Shown here in pieces: positions 5,643 through 6,212 of a DNA stretch of 6,212 bases. Made by a program: the position numbers and the translations under genes. Position 1 is the stretch's first letter, and every line of letters begins with the position of its first letter. This DNA comes from CAVSUR01 sp052143655 (GTDB lineage Bacteria; Actinomycetota; Actinomycetes; Streptosporangiales; Streptosporangiaceae). Where the stretch lies: assembly GCA_052143655.1 (NCBI GenBank), contig JBKQSL010000417.1, positions 1 through 6,212 on the forward strand, written 5' to 3'. The notes under the pieces were generated by a model, which was not told the origin of the DNA, searched no databases, and worked only from the letters and a program-made list of their open reading frames with translations.

Positions 5643-6191
5643 AATGATGCGGATGTTTCCCCTCTTGACGGGTGAGGGTACGCTGCGCCGCCGCGGAGCG
5701 GAAGAGGACCATCGATGATCTTGGCCGGGTGGTCCGGCGGCCAGCGCAGGCTGGCGGCCAGCAGCGCGGGAACGGACACGGCGGGCAGCGCACATGGAAG
5801 GTTGAAGTCCGGCCCCTGGGGAGCACCGGCCGCGGCGCACGTGCCGGATTTGCTCCGGCCACTGCCCACGCAGGCAGGGAACCCGCAGCGCCCGTCATGT
5901 CGCGGCATCGGGCAGTGACTGGTGATCTTGACGTCGCATGGAGCGCGCTGGCCTGTGGCGCACATCGGCATATGCGGTGAAGCCTGGGCGAGTCTGACCG
6001 GGGACAGTCGATGACCTCGAAGGAGGATCGCCCCGGAGCCGTGCCTCCGGCCCGTGAGGGCGAACCGCCACGCCGGGAGCGAGCCAGCCAGCCAGGCCTT
6101 TGCCGGTTATGGCCATTCCGGCCGGACGGAGGGACGATTGAGTCCGGCCTATCGCTCCGGGGGAACGGTCGTTGAGCGGTCCCGCCGGGGC
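5643..6191. other. Intergenic stretch without a supported gene
   Basis: About 550 bases separate the exported gene from the next probable start. Open frames on both strands are Arg/Pro-rich, lack convincing ribosome binding sites and show no recognisable motif. The plus frame 5672-5980 has only about 70% GC at third positions by my count, near the local background. The stretch should contain divergent promoters for the genes at 5631 (minus) and 6206 (plus), but I cannot place them with confidence. It also holds the reverse copy of the CAGTGGCCGG motif (5855-5864). Confidence 0.4.
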
Positions 6192-6212
6192 GGAGGGAGG
6201 GCCGCATGTCCG
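6192..6212 (+). CDS. Start of a downstream gene (RBS and first codons only)
   Basis: GGAGGGAGG (6192-6200) is a near-ideal ribosome binding site, five bases before ATG 6206-6208. The next codon is TCC and the window then ends. Coding sequence begins at 6206; nothing can be said about the product. A chance match is possible in purine-rich GC DNA. Confidence 0.5.

Noticed and set aside
5632..5971. Cys-rich minus-strand frame starting MPMCATGQRAPCDV
   Set aside because: Six Cys in the first 45 residues looked like a small toxin-like peptide, but there is no RBS, and the frame simply runs on out of phase through the exported gene.
1..6212. CRISPR arrays, tRNA or rRNA genes
   Set aside because: No regular repeat-spacer pattern, cloverleaf with CCA-type acceptor, or rRNA core sequence was seen; the CAGTGGCC repeats are too short and irregular for CRISPR.

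Overview
The window is GC-rich DNA (roughly 70% by eye) with high third-position GC, strong purine-rich ribosome binding sites and exported proteins with Ala-rich signal peptides. This points to a high-GC actinobacterium. The closest resemblance I recall is to soil Streptosporangiales/Streptomyces-like genomes, but I cannot name a genus.

Left third (1-1832): a graveyard of mobile DNA. The first 122 bases are the last 39 codons of an IS630-family transposase. A broken IS256 (mutator)-family transposase on the minus strand (308 to about 1318) has lost its N-terminus and carries an in-frame amber codon near its C-terminus. Its truncated end abuts, at about 1300, the remains of a plus-strand serine recombinase. 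That recombinase has lost the catalytic-serine segment and has a one-base frameshift near 1350. Bases 1833 to about 2360 hold no gene I can support.

Middle (2364-3901): an AT-rich promoter-like island and a GC-rich leader hairpin precede an intact 394-residue exported protein. Its seven Cys-pair modules and seven Trp modules suggest a seven-bladed beta-propeller closed by its own N-terminus. Two bases after its stop comes a second signal-peptide gene, broken by a probable one-base insertion in a C4 run.

Right third (3828-6212): a minus-strand hypothetical gene (3828-4256) with its own RBS and promoter-like boxes is divergent from a plus-strand 115-residue hypothetical gene (4409-4756). Next come a terminator-like hairpin, a cluster of CAGTGGCC repeats and a perfect 15-bp hairpin. 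That hairpin lies just beyond the end of an exported 188-residue minus-strand gene (5065-5631). The last 574 bases are mostly empty, but end with a strong RBS and an ATG, probably the first codons of the next gene.

Overall, three exported products (one broken) and two small hypothetical genes lie beside decayed transposons, which fits an accessory region. I see no recognisable defence system, CRISPR array, tRNA or rRNA. The most distinctive items are the propeller protein with its broken partner gene and the two small divergent hypothetical genes.
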